Positions 1 through 6,703 of a stretch of DNA of 15,924 bases are shown piece after piece. The position numbers and the translations under genes were made by a program. The notes beneath the pieces are model-generated. The model was given only the letters and a program-made list of their open reading frames with translations. It ran no database searches and was not told where the DNA came from. Origin of the DNA: an uncultured Pseudogracilibacillus sp. (GTDB lineage: Bacteria > Bacillota > Bacilli > Bacillales > Amphibacillaceae); the NCBI GenBank assembly GCA_937960785.1, contig CALGOZ010000080.1:1-15924 (forward strand), given 5' to 3'. The number at the start of each line of letters is the position of its first letter. The first letter of the stretch is position 1.

Positions 1-1532
1 TCCCACTCGATTGTGCTCGGCGGTTTAGAAGTAATATCGTAGACAACTCGATTTACTTGTTCGACTTCTGCCACGATACGGCGTGAAATTTGATCTAAGA
101 TTTCCCAATCGATTCTGGCCCATTCACTCGTCATTCCATCGACGGAATGAACCGCACGAATACCAATTGTATGGTCATAGGAACGACCGTCATCACGGAC
201 ACCGACGCTTCGAATATTAGGAAGTACGGCGAAATATTGCCAAATATCTCGCTCTAAACCATGACGACGAATCTCGTCCCGTAAAATCGCATCCGCTTCT
301 TGAACGATCTCTACCTTTTCGCGAGTTACTTCACCAAGCACTCGAATCCCTAAGCCCGGACCCGGGAAAGGTTGACGCCAAACAATCGAATCCGGAAGAC
401 CTAATGCTGTTCCAAGAGCACGAACTTCATCTTTAAATAAAGAGCGAATCGGCTCTAGTAGCTCTAAGTTCATCTCTTCAGGCAAGCCACCTACATTATG
501 ATGTGACTTTACTTTTTGACCAGTTAATGTCCCACTCTCAAGGACATCACTATAAAGAGTTCCTTGAGCTAAAAACCGAACATCGGTTAACTTCTTAGCT
601 TCTTCATCAAATACTTCGACGAATTCATTACCGATAATTTTCCGCTTTTCTTCTGGGTCTTCTATTCCTTCTAGCTTAGAAAAGAAACGTTCTGACGCGT
701 CGACTTGCACGATATTCATATGTAAGTCGCCAGCTAAGAGCTCCATTACTTCCTTCGCTTCATTTTTACGTAATAAGCCATGGTCGACAAAAATACAAGT
801 TAACTGATCACCTATCGCTTTATGAATTAAGGTCGCTACAACAGAGGAGTCGACACCACCGCTAAGACCGCACAGTACTTGCTCGTCACCGACAACCTTT
901 CTTATACGCTTAATTTCTTCTTTCATAAATCGTTCAATCGACCAATCACCATGACATTCACTAATTGTAAATAAAAAGTTTTTTAATAGCTCGAGACCGT
1001 GCTCTGTCTCATCGACTTCAGGGTAAAACTGCATCCCATAAATCGGCTTCGTTGCATGTCGTAACGCCACTACATTTCCAGCCTTATCTTTCGCCTCGAC
1101 GGTTAAAGCATCGGTTAATGTGTCAACAGGTGTACCCTTACTTAGCCAAACATTATGAGTTGCTGGTAGATCGAGATTCAAGTCACTTGTTTTAGCAAAT
1201 TGTACTGTACTTTGCTCATAATCCCGATCAGCTTCTTGAACGATTGTACCACCGAAATGATCGACGATTAGTTGCATACCGTAACATATACCTAAAATCG
1301 GCACACCTAATTGATAAATTTCCTTATCAACTTGAAAACGATTTTCATCCTTTACATAATACGGACCACCGGATAGAATAATCGCTTTTGGATTTAATCG
1401 TTTTATTTCTTCTTTCGCAATGGTATGAGGGTGTAATTCGCTATAAACACCTAGTTCGCGCACCTTTCGCGTTAATAATTGATTATAGGGACTTCCGAAA
1501 TCAATAATGAGAACTAATTCTCGCTCGCTCAT
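1..1532 (-). CDS. guaA: GMP synthase (GuaA type), glutaminase domain altered; stop lies off the left edge
   Basis: Family role: converts XMP to GMP in the cytosol, using ATP and ammonia normally released from glutamine by the N-terminal class I amidotransferase domain. ATG at 1532 follows AAGGAG with 8-nt spacing. 510 complete codons are visible and the frame ends in SKPPSTIEW at the window edge, so only the last codon and stop are missing (family about 513 aa). Synthetase half (from about residue 195) looks intact: P-loop SGGVDSS (224-230), FVDHGLLRKNE, SHHNVGGLPE, WRQPFPGPGLGIRV and the C-terminal XMP-binding tail. In the amidotransferase half the nucleophile Cys83 (GICYGMQ) is kept, but the triad motif QFHPE reads QFYPE (Tyr170), GSQYNQ reads GSPYNQ, the usual GGP(N/E)S reads GGPYY, and SHGD reads SKGT. 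Inference: weak or no glutamine hydrolysis, so ammonia-dependent or a paralog. No purine riboswitch is seen in the 65-nt gap upstream. Confidence 0.93.
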   Translation of the reverse strand, partial: MSERELVLIIDFGSPYNQLLTRKVRELGVYSELHPHTIAKEEIKRLNPKAIILSGGPYYVKDENRFQVDKEIYQLGVPILGICYGMQLIVDHFGGTIVQEADRDYEQSTVQFAKTSDLNLDLPATHNVWLSKGTPVDTLTDALTVEAKDKAGNVVALRHATKPIYGMQFYPEVDETEHGLELLKNFLFTISECHGDWSIERFMKEEIKRIRKVVGDEQVLCGLSGGVDSSVVATLIHKAIGDQLTCIFVDHGLLRKNEAKEVMELLAGDLHMNIVQVDASERFFSKLEGIEDPEEKRKIIGNEFVEVFDEEAKKLTDVRFLAQGTLYSDVLESGTLTGQKVKSHHNVGGLPEEMNLELLEPIRSLFKDEVRALGTALGLPDSIVWRQPFPGPGLGIRVLGEVTREKVEIVQEADAILRDEIRRHGLERDIWQYFAVLPNIRSVGVRDDGRSYDHTIGIRAVHSVDGMTSEWARIDWEILDQISRRIVAEVEQVNRVVYDITSKPPSTIEW

Positions 1533-1568
1533 TTCATCTTCTCCTTATAAGTTCGCGTTTGGTTTTTC

Positions 1569-1596
1569 ATTATACATCTTTTACATATCATCATAA
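1569..1596 (-). promoter_or_regulatory. Possible promoter for guaA
   Basis: On the minus strand a perfect TATAAT (1569-1574) lies 37 nt before the guaA ATG. The -35 candidate at 16-nt spacing is TTATGA (1591-1596), only a partial match to TTGACA. If used, guaA has its own start; otherwise it is co-transcribed with the amidase gene. Seen by eye only. Confidence 0.35.
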
Positions 1597-1597
1597 A

Positions 1598-3097
1598 CTA
1601 ATTCGACTGTAAAGTTAAAGGGCGGTTTGTAAGACCAATCCATAAAGGTGATTGTTCCAATTTAGAGGCAATTTGTAATAATCGGTGTTCATCTCCCTTG
1701 TTTGCAACAAATTGCACGCCTAAAGGCAACCCATCCTTCGTTAAGTGAAGGGGTAAGCTAATTGCTGGTTGGCCCGTTAGGTTTGCGAGTTGGGTAAAAG
1801 GAGTATAGGTTAAACTAGGTAAAAACATTTCATCGATTACTTCTACTTTTTCTAAACCGTCAGTCTGTTCGATCTTATCATAAAAGTAATTCATTTCTGA
1901 CTCTGTATAAGTTAACTCGCCAATTTGTGGAGCTGGATAAGCGGTAGTAGGTGTAACATAAAAATCGTAAATCTCATGAAAAGTCGCCATTTTTTCCGCA
2001 GCTATATCCCAAGAAGCAAGACTTAAGGAAAAATCTGCTGCAGATACTTGTTCACCTGCTTGGGCTAATAACCAAGCCTCAAGCTCTACATCATCTCGAG
2101 TAATCGAACGACCTAGTTGTTGTTCCAATTGACGAAATAGTGCCGCCATTTCACCACTATTCATCATATAATAGTTATACATAAGTTCTTTACCTTCAAC
2201 TGGAGAAGTAACCTCTTCTACTATATGTCCTTCTTCTTCGAGATATTTTACTGTTTTTACAACCGCATGGACCGCTTCTTCCGATACAGGTGTATCGACT
2301 GGGGATTCAGTCGTAAAACCGATACGATAACGCTTCTTTGTCTCCTTTTTTAAAGAAGCTTCATAACCAGACTTATATAAAGGCACATGAAAAGCTGCAG
2401 ACGGTTGCCAACATTGTAATTCATCTAAAGCTCGAGCTGTATCCCGAACCGACCGCGTTAATAAAAAGTCAATCGCAGCTCCGTGCCACTGACGGCCGAC
2501 GCCAGGTCCAACGGGAGTTCGTCCTCGAGTTGGTTTCAAACCAATTAAACTAGTGAAAGATGCAGGAATTCGAATCGAACCTCCTCCATCACTGGCCCCA
2601 GCAATCGGTACGACACCTGAAGCAACAAGAGCAGCTGCACCTCCACTAGACCCACCTGGCGAGTGAGCTACATTCCATGGATTACAGACAGAACCATACA
2701 AAATTGGCTCGGTTATATTTTTTAAAGAAAATTCCGGTGCTTTCGATTGACCGACACTTACAAATCCAGCCTTATATAAAGCCTTAACAAAATTAGCTGT
2801 TTCGTGAGCCTTCTGATCTTGTAACAAAGTGGCTCCGGATTGAATCAATTCACCGGCAATAGCTTGAGAGCTGTCTTTTAAATAAAGGGGTACTCCTCGA
2901 AAGGGTCTTGCCTCGACTTCCTCAACTTCATGCAACGCCTTTTCTTTCCGAGTGTAAGTCGTTGCTTCGAGTATACTTTCAACTTCATCTAAACGTGAAA
3001 AGCTAGCTTCAATTACTTCTTCTTGGGTTACTTCTTTTTTTTCTAGTAATGAAGCTAATTTAACTGCATCACACTTCATATATTCCGTAACTTTCAC
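1598..3097 (-). CDS. Amidase-signature family hydrolase (6-aminohexanoate-cyclic-dimer hydrolase-like)
   Basis: Amidase-signature enzymes hydrolyse carboxamides to acid plus ammonia or amine with a Ser-cisSer-Lys triad. All three elements are visible (numbering from the chosen start): Lys74 in PLYLKDSS, the cis-Ser in SPGGSSGGAA (about 150) and nucleophile Ser174 in SDGGGSIRIPAS. The 499-aa length is normal. The longest frame begins at GTG 3106, but that codon overlaps the ribosome-binding site AGGAGTGG (about 3102-3109); GTG at 3097 sits 8 nt after AGGAG and is the better start. No signal peptide, so cytosolic. It lies 61 nt after nagB with no convincing terminator between, and 65 nt before guaA, so an operon is possible. 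The overall sequence resembles NylA-like amidases of Bacillus, but the true substrate cannot be told. Glu/Asp-tRNA amidotransferase subunit A is less likely: there are no gatC/gatB neighbours. Confidence 0.88.
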   Translation of the reverse strand: MKVTEYMKCDAVKLASLLEKKEVTQEEVIEASFSRLDEVESILEATTYTRKEKALHEVEEVEARPFRGVPLYLKDSSQAIAGELIQSGATLLQDQKAHETANFVKALYKAGFVSVGQSKAPEFSLKNITEPILYGSVCNPWNVAHSPGGSSGGAAALVASGVVPIAGASDGGGSIRIPASFTSLIGLKPTRGRTPVGPGVGRQWHGAAIDFLLTRSVRDTARALDELQCWQPSAAFHVPLYKSGYEASLKKETKKRYRIGFTTESPVDTPVSEEAVHAVVKTVKYLEEEGHIVEEVTSPVEGKELMYNYYMMNSGEMAALFRQLEQQLGRSITRDDVELEAWLLAQAGEQVSAADFSLSLASWDIAAEKMATFHEIYDFYVTPTTAYPAPQIGELTYTESEMNYFYDKIEQTDGLEKVEVIDEMFLPSLTYTPFTQLANLTGQPAISLPLHLTKDGLPLGVQFVANKGDEHRLLQIASKLEQSPLWIGLTNRPLTLQSN

Positions 3098-3158
3098 CGT
3101 ATCCACTCCTAATAAAAAAAGCTATTCTATTTAACGGAGAACTTTACTTTTTTAACTA

Positions 3159-3878
3159 TTAAATATCGATATCTGTAATGACGTAAGCATTCGGATGAGT
3201 TTGTAATACAGAAGCAGGAACTTCCTCTGTTACATCACCGTAGACGATTTTTTCTAATATTTTCGCTTTATGTTCACCTTGAACGAGCAAGACGATTTCT
3301 TCTGCTTCCATAATCGTTCCGATTCCCATCGTAAGAGCTTCTTTCGGCACTTCATCAATCGAGTTAAAAAAACGTGAATTCACTTGACGAGTCGATTCTT
3401 CTAATTTCGCTACATGGGTTCGCGACTTAAAAGATGTCCCCGGCTCATTAAAACCGATATGACCGTTTAAACCAACGCCTAAAATTTGCAAATGAATCGG
3501 ACCGACTTTATCAATTGCCCTTTCAAAGGCTTCGCATTCTTTTGATAAATCTTTCGCTAAACCATCAGGAATATACACATTTTCTTTATTAATATCTACA
3601 TGTTGAAACAAATGTTTCTCCATATAATAACGATAACTAAAGGAGTCTGTAAGCGCTAGACCTACATACTCATCTAAATTAAATGTAATCGTATCTTTAA
3701 AAGAAATTTCTCCTTTACGATATCTTTCTACTAAGATTTCGTACATTTTTTTGGGTGTAGAGCCAGTCGCTAAGCCTAAAACTGGTCTCGACTCCTTCTT
3801 CAAGACTTCACAAACAATGTTTGCTGCTTTTGTGCTTAAGGCATTATTATCCTCCACTTTGATTACTTTCATTTTCAT
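3159..3878 (-). CDS. nagB: Glucosamine-6-phosphate deaminase
   Basis: NagB converts glucosamine-6-phosphate to fructose-6-phosphate and ammonia in the cytosol, the last step of amino-sugar breakdown. Seen: phosphate-loop LGLATGSTP near residue 35, TFNLDEYVGL with the general-base Asp69, and GLNGHIGFNEPGTSFKSRTH with His140 and Glu145. Asn138 replaces the Asp of the E. coli enzyme, as in Bacillus NagB. The frame can be extended to 3914, but ATG 3878 has GGAG 9 nt upstream and gives 239 aa, matching the family (about 242 aa); a second ATG at 3872 is too far from the ribosome-binding site. The usual partner nagA (N-acetylglucosamine-6-phosphate deacetylase) and the GntR regulator are not in this window. 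The gene is divergent from a GH3-like gene at 4122 and is followed by the amidase gene on the same strand. Confidence 0.95.
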   Translation of the reverse strand: MKMKVIKVEDNNALSTKAANIVCEVLKKESRPVLGLATGSTPKKMYEILVERYRKGEISFKDTITFNLDEYVGLALTDSFSYRYYMEKHLFQHVDINKENVYIPDGLAKDLSKECEAFERAIDKVGPIHLQILGVGLNGHIGFNEPGTSFKSRTHVAKLEESTRQVNSRFFNSIDEVPKEALTMGIGTIMEAEEIVLLVQGEHKAKILEKIVYGDVTEEVPASVLQTHPNAYVITDIDI

Positions 3879-3950
3879 CGTCAAACACTCCGATACATTC
3901 AAATTAACGAACAAACTTTTAAAACATTAAGTTTCAAATTGATATTTTTA

Positions 3951-3977
3951 CATTTCAATTAGCAATTCATTTCAATT
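3951..3977. repeat. Two direct repeats of CATTTCAATT in the nagB leader
   Basis: Exact 10-bp copies at 3951-3960 and 3968-3977, 17 bp apart, with a related GTTTCAAATT at 3931-3940. They lie between the predicted nagB start site and the nagB ATG. Function unknown; regulator binding is possible, but AT-rich chance repetition is not excluded. Confidence 0.4.
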
Positions 3978-4011
3978 CTACTATTGCGCAAGCTAATCGT
4001 TTACGGTAAGA

Positions 4012-4039
4012 TTGACATTAAATAACACATTCATATTAT
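4012..4039 (+). promoter_or_regulatory. Sigma-A promoter for the GH3-like gene
   Basis: Perfect TTGACA (4012-4017), 16-nt spacer, TATTAT (4034-4039). Predicted start is near 4046, giving a leader of about 75 nt. It shares its -10 bases with the minus-strand nagB promoter, so the two probably cannot be occupied at once. Confidence 0.6.
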
Positions 4040-4063
4040 ACCAATAAAAATCCATTTTCTGAA
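4035..4063 (-). promoter_or_regulatory. Probable nagB promoter, overlapping the divergent promoter
   Basis: Minus-strand extended -10 TGG-TATAAT (4035-4043) with TTCAGA (4058-4063) at 17-nt spacing as -35. Predicted start is near 4028, giving a leader of about 150 nt before nagB. The -10 occupies the same bases as the plus-strand -10 of the GH3-like gene. Confidence 0.55.
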
Positions 4064-4121
4064 ACAATATTTTATATTTTTCATTATATCGTTATATATA
4101 TGAGATAAAGGAGAAAAATAT

Positions 4122-5090
4122 ATGCGAAGTAAAAAAGATTGGATGTCGTTAAAAACAAGACTCGGTCAACTTTTTATTGCTCCGTATAATGGGCGTGAAG
4201 TTAATGGGGAAATCGTTACATTAATCAATCATTACCGTATCGGCGGAATTTTCCTTACAAAAGAAGCTTTACAAAAAGAAAAACAAATCACAACGATGAC
4301 GGAAAAACTACAACAATATGCTACCGTTGAACATCCACTCATTATTTCTATTGATCAAAATACTTTAGAAACTGCTCTACCAACTCTACCATCAATTAAA
4401 GAATTTAGACAAGGGACGAACCGCCTCTTCGTTGAACAATTTGCAGAAGCGACAGGACAAAGCTTGCGCGAATTAGGAATCAATACTATCTTTTACCCTA
4501 GTATAGATATAGATGGAAACTTTCCTGGCAGAGAAACACTTGAACATTATAAAAAATTCGGGACCCATCTAGTTAAAGGTTTGCAAAAAAGCGATGTCGT
4601 CGCCTGCCTTGTTAATTATCCGAATAAAGAGCAAATCGATCTGCACCTTAGAAGTGACCGGAAATCTTCTAATGTCTATCCTTTTTATGAGATTTTACAA
4701 AAGGAAGCCGAAATGTTGCAAATTTCAACATATTCAGCGCCAGATATAAACCTTTATATTCGTAAACATCTGTCCTATGACGGACTCATTGTATACGATT
4801 TACGAAAAGAACACGATAAAACAACAATAACCGCTTCTTTCATCCGAGAGTTACTTGAAGCCGGTGTCGATCTTTTCCTATTACCCGAAGGATTTAATAG
4901 ACAACTGAATCTCTTAAACGAACTATTTGAAATGATAAATACTATAAAAGAAGATATTATAAATAAGTCCTTTAAGAAAGTGACACATTTAAAAACAACA
5001 TACCATTTTAGTCTTCTTGAACAGCAAAAGAAGCTAACTCCTTATCAACAAGAACGATTAATTAACCGTGTAAAAAACAGTTTAACTTAG
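4122..5090 (+). CDS. Divergent single-domain glycoside hydrolase family 3-like protein (NagZ-like fold)
   Basis: 322 aa, about the size of a single GH3 barrel; no signal peptide, so probably cytosolic. ATG 4122 has AAAGGAG 8 nt upstream. The fold is recognisable in order: LGQLFIA near 14, RIGGIFL (39-45), LIISIDQ (73-79), LRELGINTIFYPSIDI (116-130), PFYEIL (187-192), YDGLIVYD (219-226) and ELLEAGVDLFLLP (243-255). GH3 N-acetylglucosaminidases such as NagZ normally show IDQEGGRV, KHFPGHG and a D-x-H dyad before the nucleophile Asp. Here EGGRV is replaced by NTLETA and KHFPGHG by VNYPNKE. Asp173-Leu-His175 could be the dyad and Asp226 aligns with the nucleophile, but the stretch between them is shorter than usual. 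It is either an enzyme with changed specificity or a non-catalytic sugar sensor. Divergence from nagB supports an amino-sugar link. A terminator follows 10 nt after the stop. Confidence 0.75.
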   Translation: MRSKKDWMSLKTRLGQLFIAPYNGREVNGEIVTLINHYRIGGIFLTKEALQKEKQITTMTEKLQQYATVEHPLIISIDQNTLETALPTLPSIKEFRQGTNRLFVEQFAEATGQSLRELGINTIFYPSIDIDGNFPGRETLEHYKKFGTHLVKGLQKSDVVACLVNYPNKEQIDLHLRSDRKSSNVYPFYEILQKEAEMLQISTYSAPDINLYIRKHLSYDGLIVYDLRKEHDKTTITASFIRELLEAGVDLFLLPEGFNRQLNLLNELFEMINTIKEDIINKSFKKVTHLKTTYHFSLLEQQKKLTPYQQERLINRVKNSLT

Positions 5091-5099
5091 ATAAAAAAC

Positions 5100-5161
5100 C
5101 GTGTTAGTGAGAATCGTCTTTTTAACAACAATTTTATGTAAAAACGAAACTCATTAACACG
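5100..5161. terminator. Bidirectional terminator between the GH3-like gene and the ABC operon
   Basis: A 12-bp stem (5100-5111 with 5150-5161, one G-T wobble) carries a second inner stem of about 8 bp (5114-5122 with 5140-5147). On the plus strand it is followed by TTTTATTTTACTTTTT; on the minus strand by a run of six T. It serves both the gene ending at 5090 and the gene ending at 5177. Confidence 0.85.
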
Positions 5162-5176
5162 ATTTTATTTTACTTT

Positions 5177-5899
5177 TTATAAAACTTTTCCTAAAAAAGC
5201 TTTCGTTCTTTCACTTTTTGGATTATTAAAAATCTCTTCCGGTGTTCCTTCCTCTTCTAAATACCCATTATCGATAAATAGTACTCGGTCAGCTACTTCT
5301 CTAGCAAAGCCCATCTCATGGGTCACAACGAGCATCGTCATTCCTTCTTCGGCTAGTTGTTTCATGACATCGAGTACTTCTTTTACCATCTCAGGGTCTA
5401 AAGCTGATGTTGGCTCATCGAACAACATAATTTTCGGTTGCATTGCTAACGCTCGGGCAATGGCTACTCGTTGCATTTGACCTCCGGATAATTGTTCTGG
5501 GTAGGCCATCGCCTTGTCGGAGAGGCCAACTTTTCCTAGTAATTCATAGGCTAACCTTTCTGCCTCTGCTTCCTCCATATTGCGTACTTTACGTGGTGCT
5601 AACGTTATATTATCAAGTACATTCATATGAGGAAATAAATTAAACTGCTGAAATACCATTCCGACATCGGTACGTAGTTTGTTAATGTCAGTACTCGGAT
5701 CATTTACCTTTACTCCATCGATATAGACAGCACCCGACGTTATATCTTCTAATAAATTAATACAACGGAGAAAGGTACTCTTCCCCGAACCACTCGCTCC
5801 GATAATACATATTACTTCTTTTTCTTTAACTTCAACGTCGATTCCTTTTAACACTTGTAAATCGCCATACGATTTTACGAGCCTTTCTACTTTAATCAT
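5177..5899 (-). CDS. Polar amino acid ABC transporter, ATP-binding protein
   Basis: The ATPase that drives an amino acid importer from the cytosolic face. All ABC motifs are intact: Walker A GASGSGKST (34-42), Q-loop VFQQ (84), signature LSGGQMQRVAIARAL (137-151), Walker B IMLFDEP (157-163) and H-loop His194. At 240 aa it has the standard GlnQ/HisP/ArtM length with no regulatory C-terminal extension. ATG 5899 lies 8 nt after the permease stop; its ribosome-binding site AGGTGA overlaps that stop, indicating translational coupling. It is the last gene of the binding protein-permease-ATPase operon and is followed by a bidirectional terminator. Confidence 0.95.
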   Translation of the reverse strand: MIKVERLVKSYGDLQVLKGIDVEVKEKEVICIIGASGSGKSTFLRCINLLEDITSGAVYIDGVKVNDPSTDINKLRTDVGMVFQQFNLFPHMNVLDNITLAPRKVRNMEEAEAERLAYELLGKVGLSDKAMAYPEQLSGGQMQRVAIARALAMQPKIMLFDEPTSALDPEMVKEVLDVMKQLAEEGMTMLVVTHEMGFAREVADRVLFIDNGYLEEEGTPEEIFNNPKSERTKAFLGKVL

Positions 5900-5907
5900 A
5901 CTTTCAC

Positions 5908-6645
5908 CTACCGTTGCAATTCTTCAAGTTCTTCTAGTTCATCGTGGTTTTTCCGTTTTGCGACATAACTCGTACTAAATCGTCGTTCGATAAATGCAAT
6001 TAGCCTTGTGACGAGCCATGTAAGGAATAAATATAAAAAAGCTGCCGTTAAATAAGGTTCCCACTGTCTAAAAGTTGCGCCTTGAACAACTTTAGCTGCA
6101 TAAAGAATATCCGTCGCAGCGATAACTGTTACTAAAGACGAATCTTTTAAAAGTGCAATCAACTCATTACCTAAAGGAGGTACCATACGACGTAAGGCTT
6201 GTGGTAAAATAACATACTTCATCGCCATTGAATTAGTCATCCCTAATGAACGAGCTGCTTCAGATTGCCCTTTATCTAAAGACTCGATTCCTGCTCGGAC
6301 AATTTCAGCGATGTAAGCTGCACTATTTAAAGTTAATGCAAGTGCTCCCGAAACAAAGAAGCCAAGTGATTTACCAAAAATCGATGGAATAAGTGCGGTA
6401 TGTATAATTAAAATTTGCACTAATAAAGGTGTACCACGGAAAAAATCGATATAAATTTTACTAGAATAATAAAATAATTTCCGTTTTGAAAGACGACCAA
6501 GACCTAAAATAACCCCAAAAATTAACCCAAGGGAAAAGCCTAATAACGTTAACCGTACCGTTAGCCAAACTCCCCGGATAAATAAATCACGATAAGCCCA
6601 AATAATATCGAATTGTAGTGCGTTAAATATGTCGATTGTAAACAC
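5908..6645 (-). CDS. Polar amino acid ABC transporter, permease (HisM/ArtQ family)
   Basis: Inner-membrane channel subunit of 245 aa. About five hydrophobic segments are visible, starting at residues 24-50 and ending at 200-220. Family features are IDFFRGTPLLVQ (66-77) and the EAA loop EAARSLGMTNSMAMKYVILPQ (129-149) that contacts the ATPase. With only one permease gene, it probably works as a homodimer. The start is unclear: GTG 6645 is the only plausible start codon before the first membrane segment, and it lacks a good ribosome-binding site (only a GGGG directly before it). A hairpin and T-run lie immediately upstream. The C-terminus is unusually acidic (DELEELEEL). Expression may be lower than that of the binding protein. 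Confidence 0.93.
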   Translation of the reverse strand: MFTIDIFNALQFDIIWAYRDLFIRGVWLTVRLTLLGFSLGLIFGVILGLGRLSKRKLFYYSSKIYIDFFRGTPLLVQILIIHTALIPSIFGKSLGFFVSGALALTLNSAAYIAEIVRAGIESLDKGQSEAARSLGMTNSMAMKYVILPQALRRMVPPLGNELIALLKDSSLVTVIAATDILYAAKVVQGATFRQWEPYLTAAFLYLFLTWLVTRLIAFIERRFSTSYVAKRKNHDELEELEELQR

Positions 6646-6666
6646 CCCGATTCTGATAAAAAATAT

Positions 6667-6694
6667 CCCGTCCGCATGCTATCATACGGACAGG
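6667..6694 (-). terminator. Intercistronic hairpin between the binding-protein and permease genes
   Basis: Stem of 12 bp (6667-6678 with 6683-6694, two G-T wobbles) with a 4-nt loop. On the minus strand it is followed after 3 nt by six T. It resembles an intrinsic terminator placed inside the operon, so it is probably leaky, or it protects the 3' end of the upstream message. This would favour excess binding protein over membrane subunits. Confidence 0.7.
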
Positions 6695-6703
6695 TATAAC
6701 GAC

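Noticed and set aside
1533..1597. Purine riboswitch before guaA
   Set aside because: The gap is only 65 nt and shows no three-way-junction aptamer elements.
2338..2553. 71-codon plus-strand frame inside the amidase gene
   Set aside because: Antisense to a conserved catalytic gene, no family resemblance, no promoter.
3107..3158. Terminator between nagB and the amidase gene
   Set aside because: Only AT runs with weak pairing (AAAAAAG with CTTTTTT); no GC-containing stem next to the T-run, so read-through is more likely.
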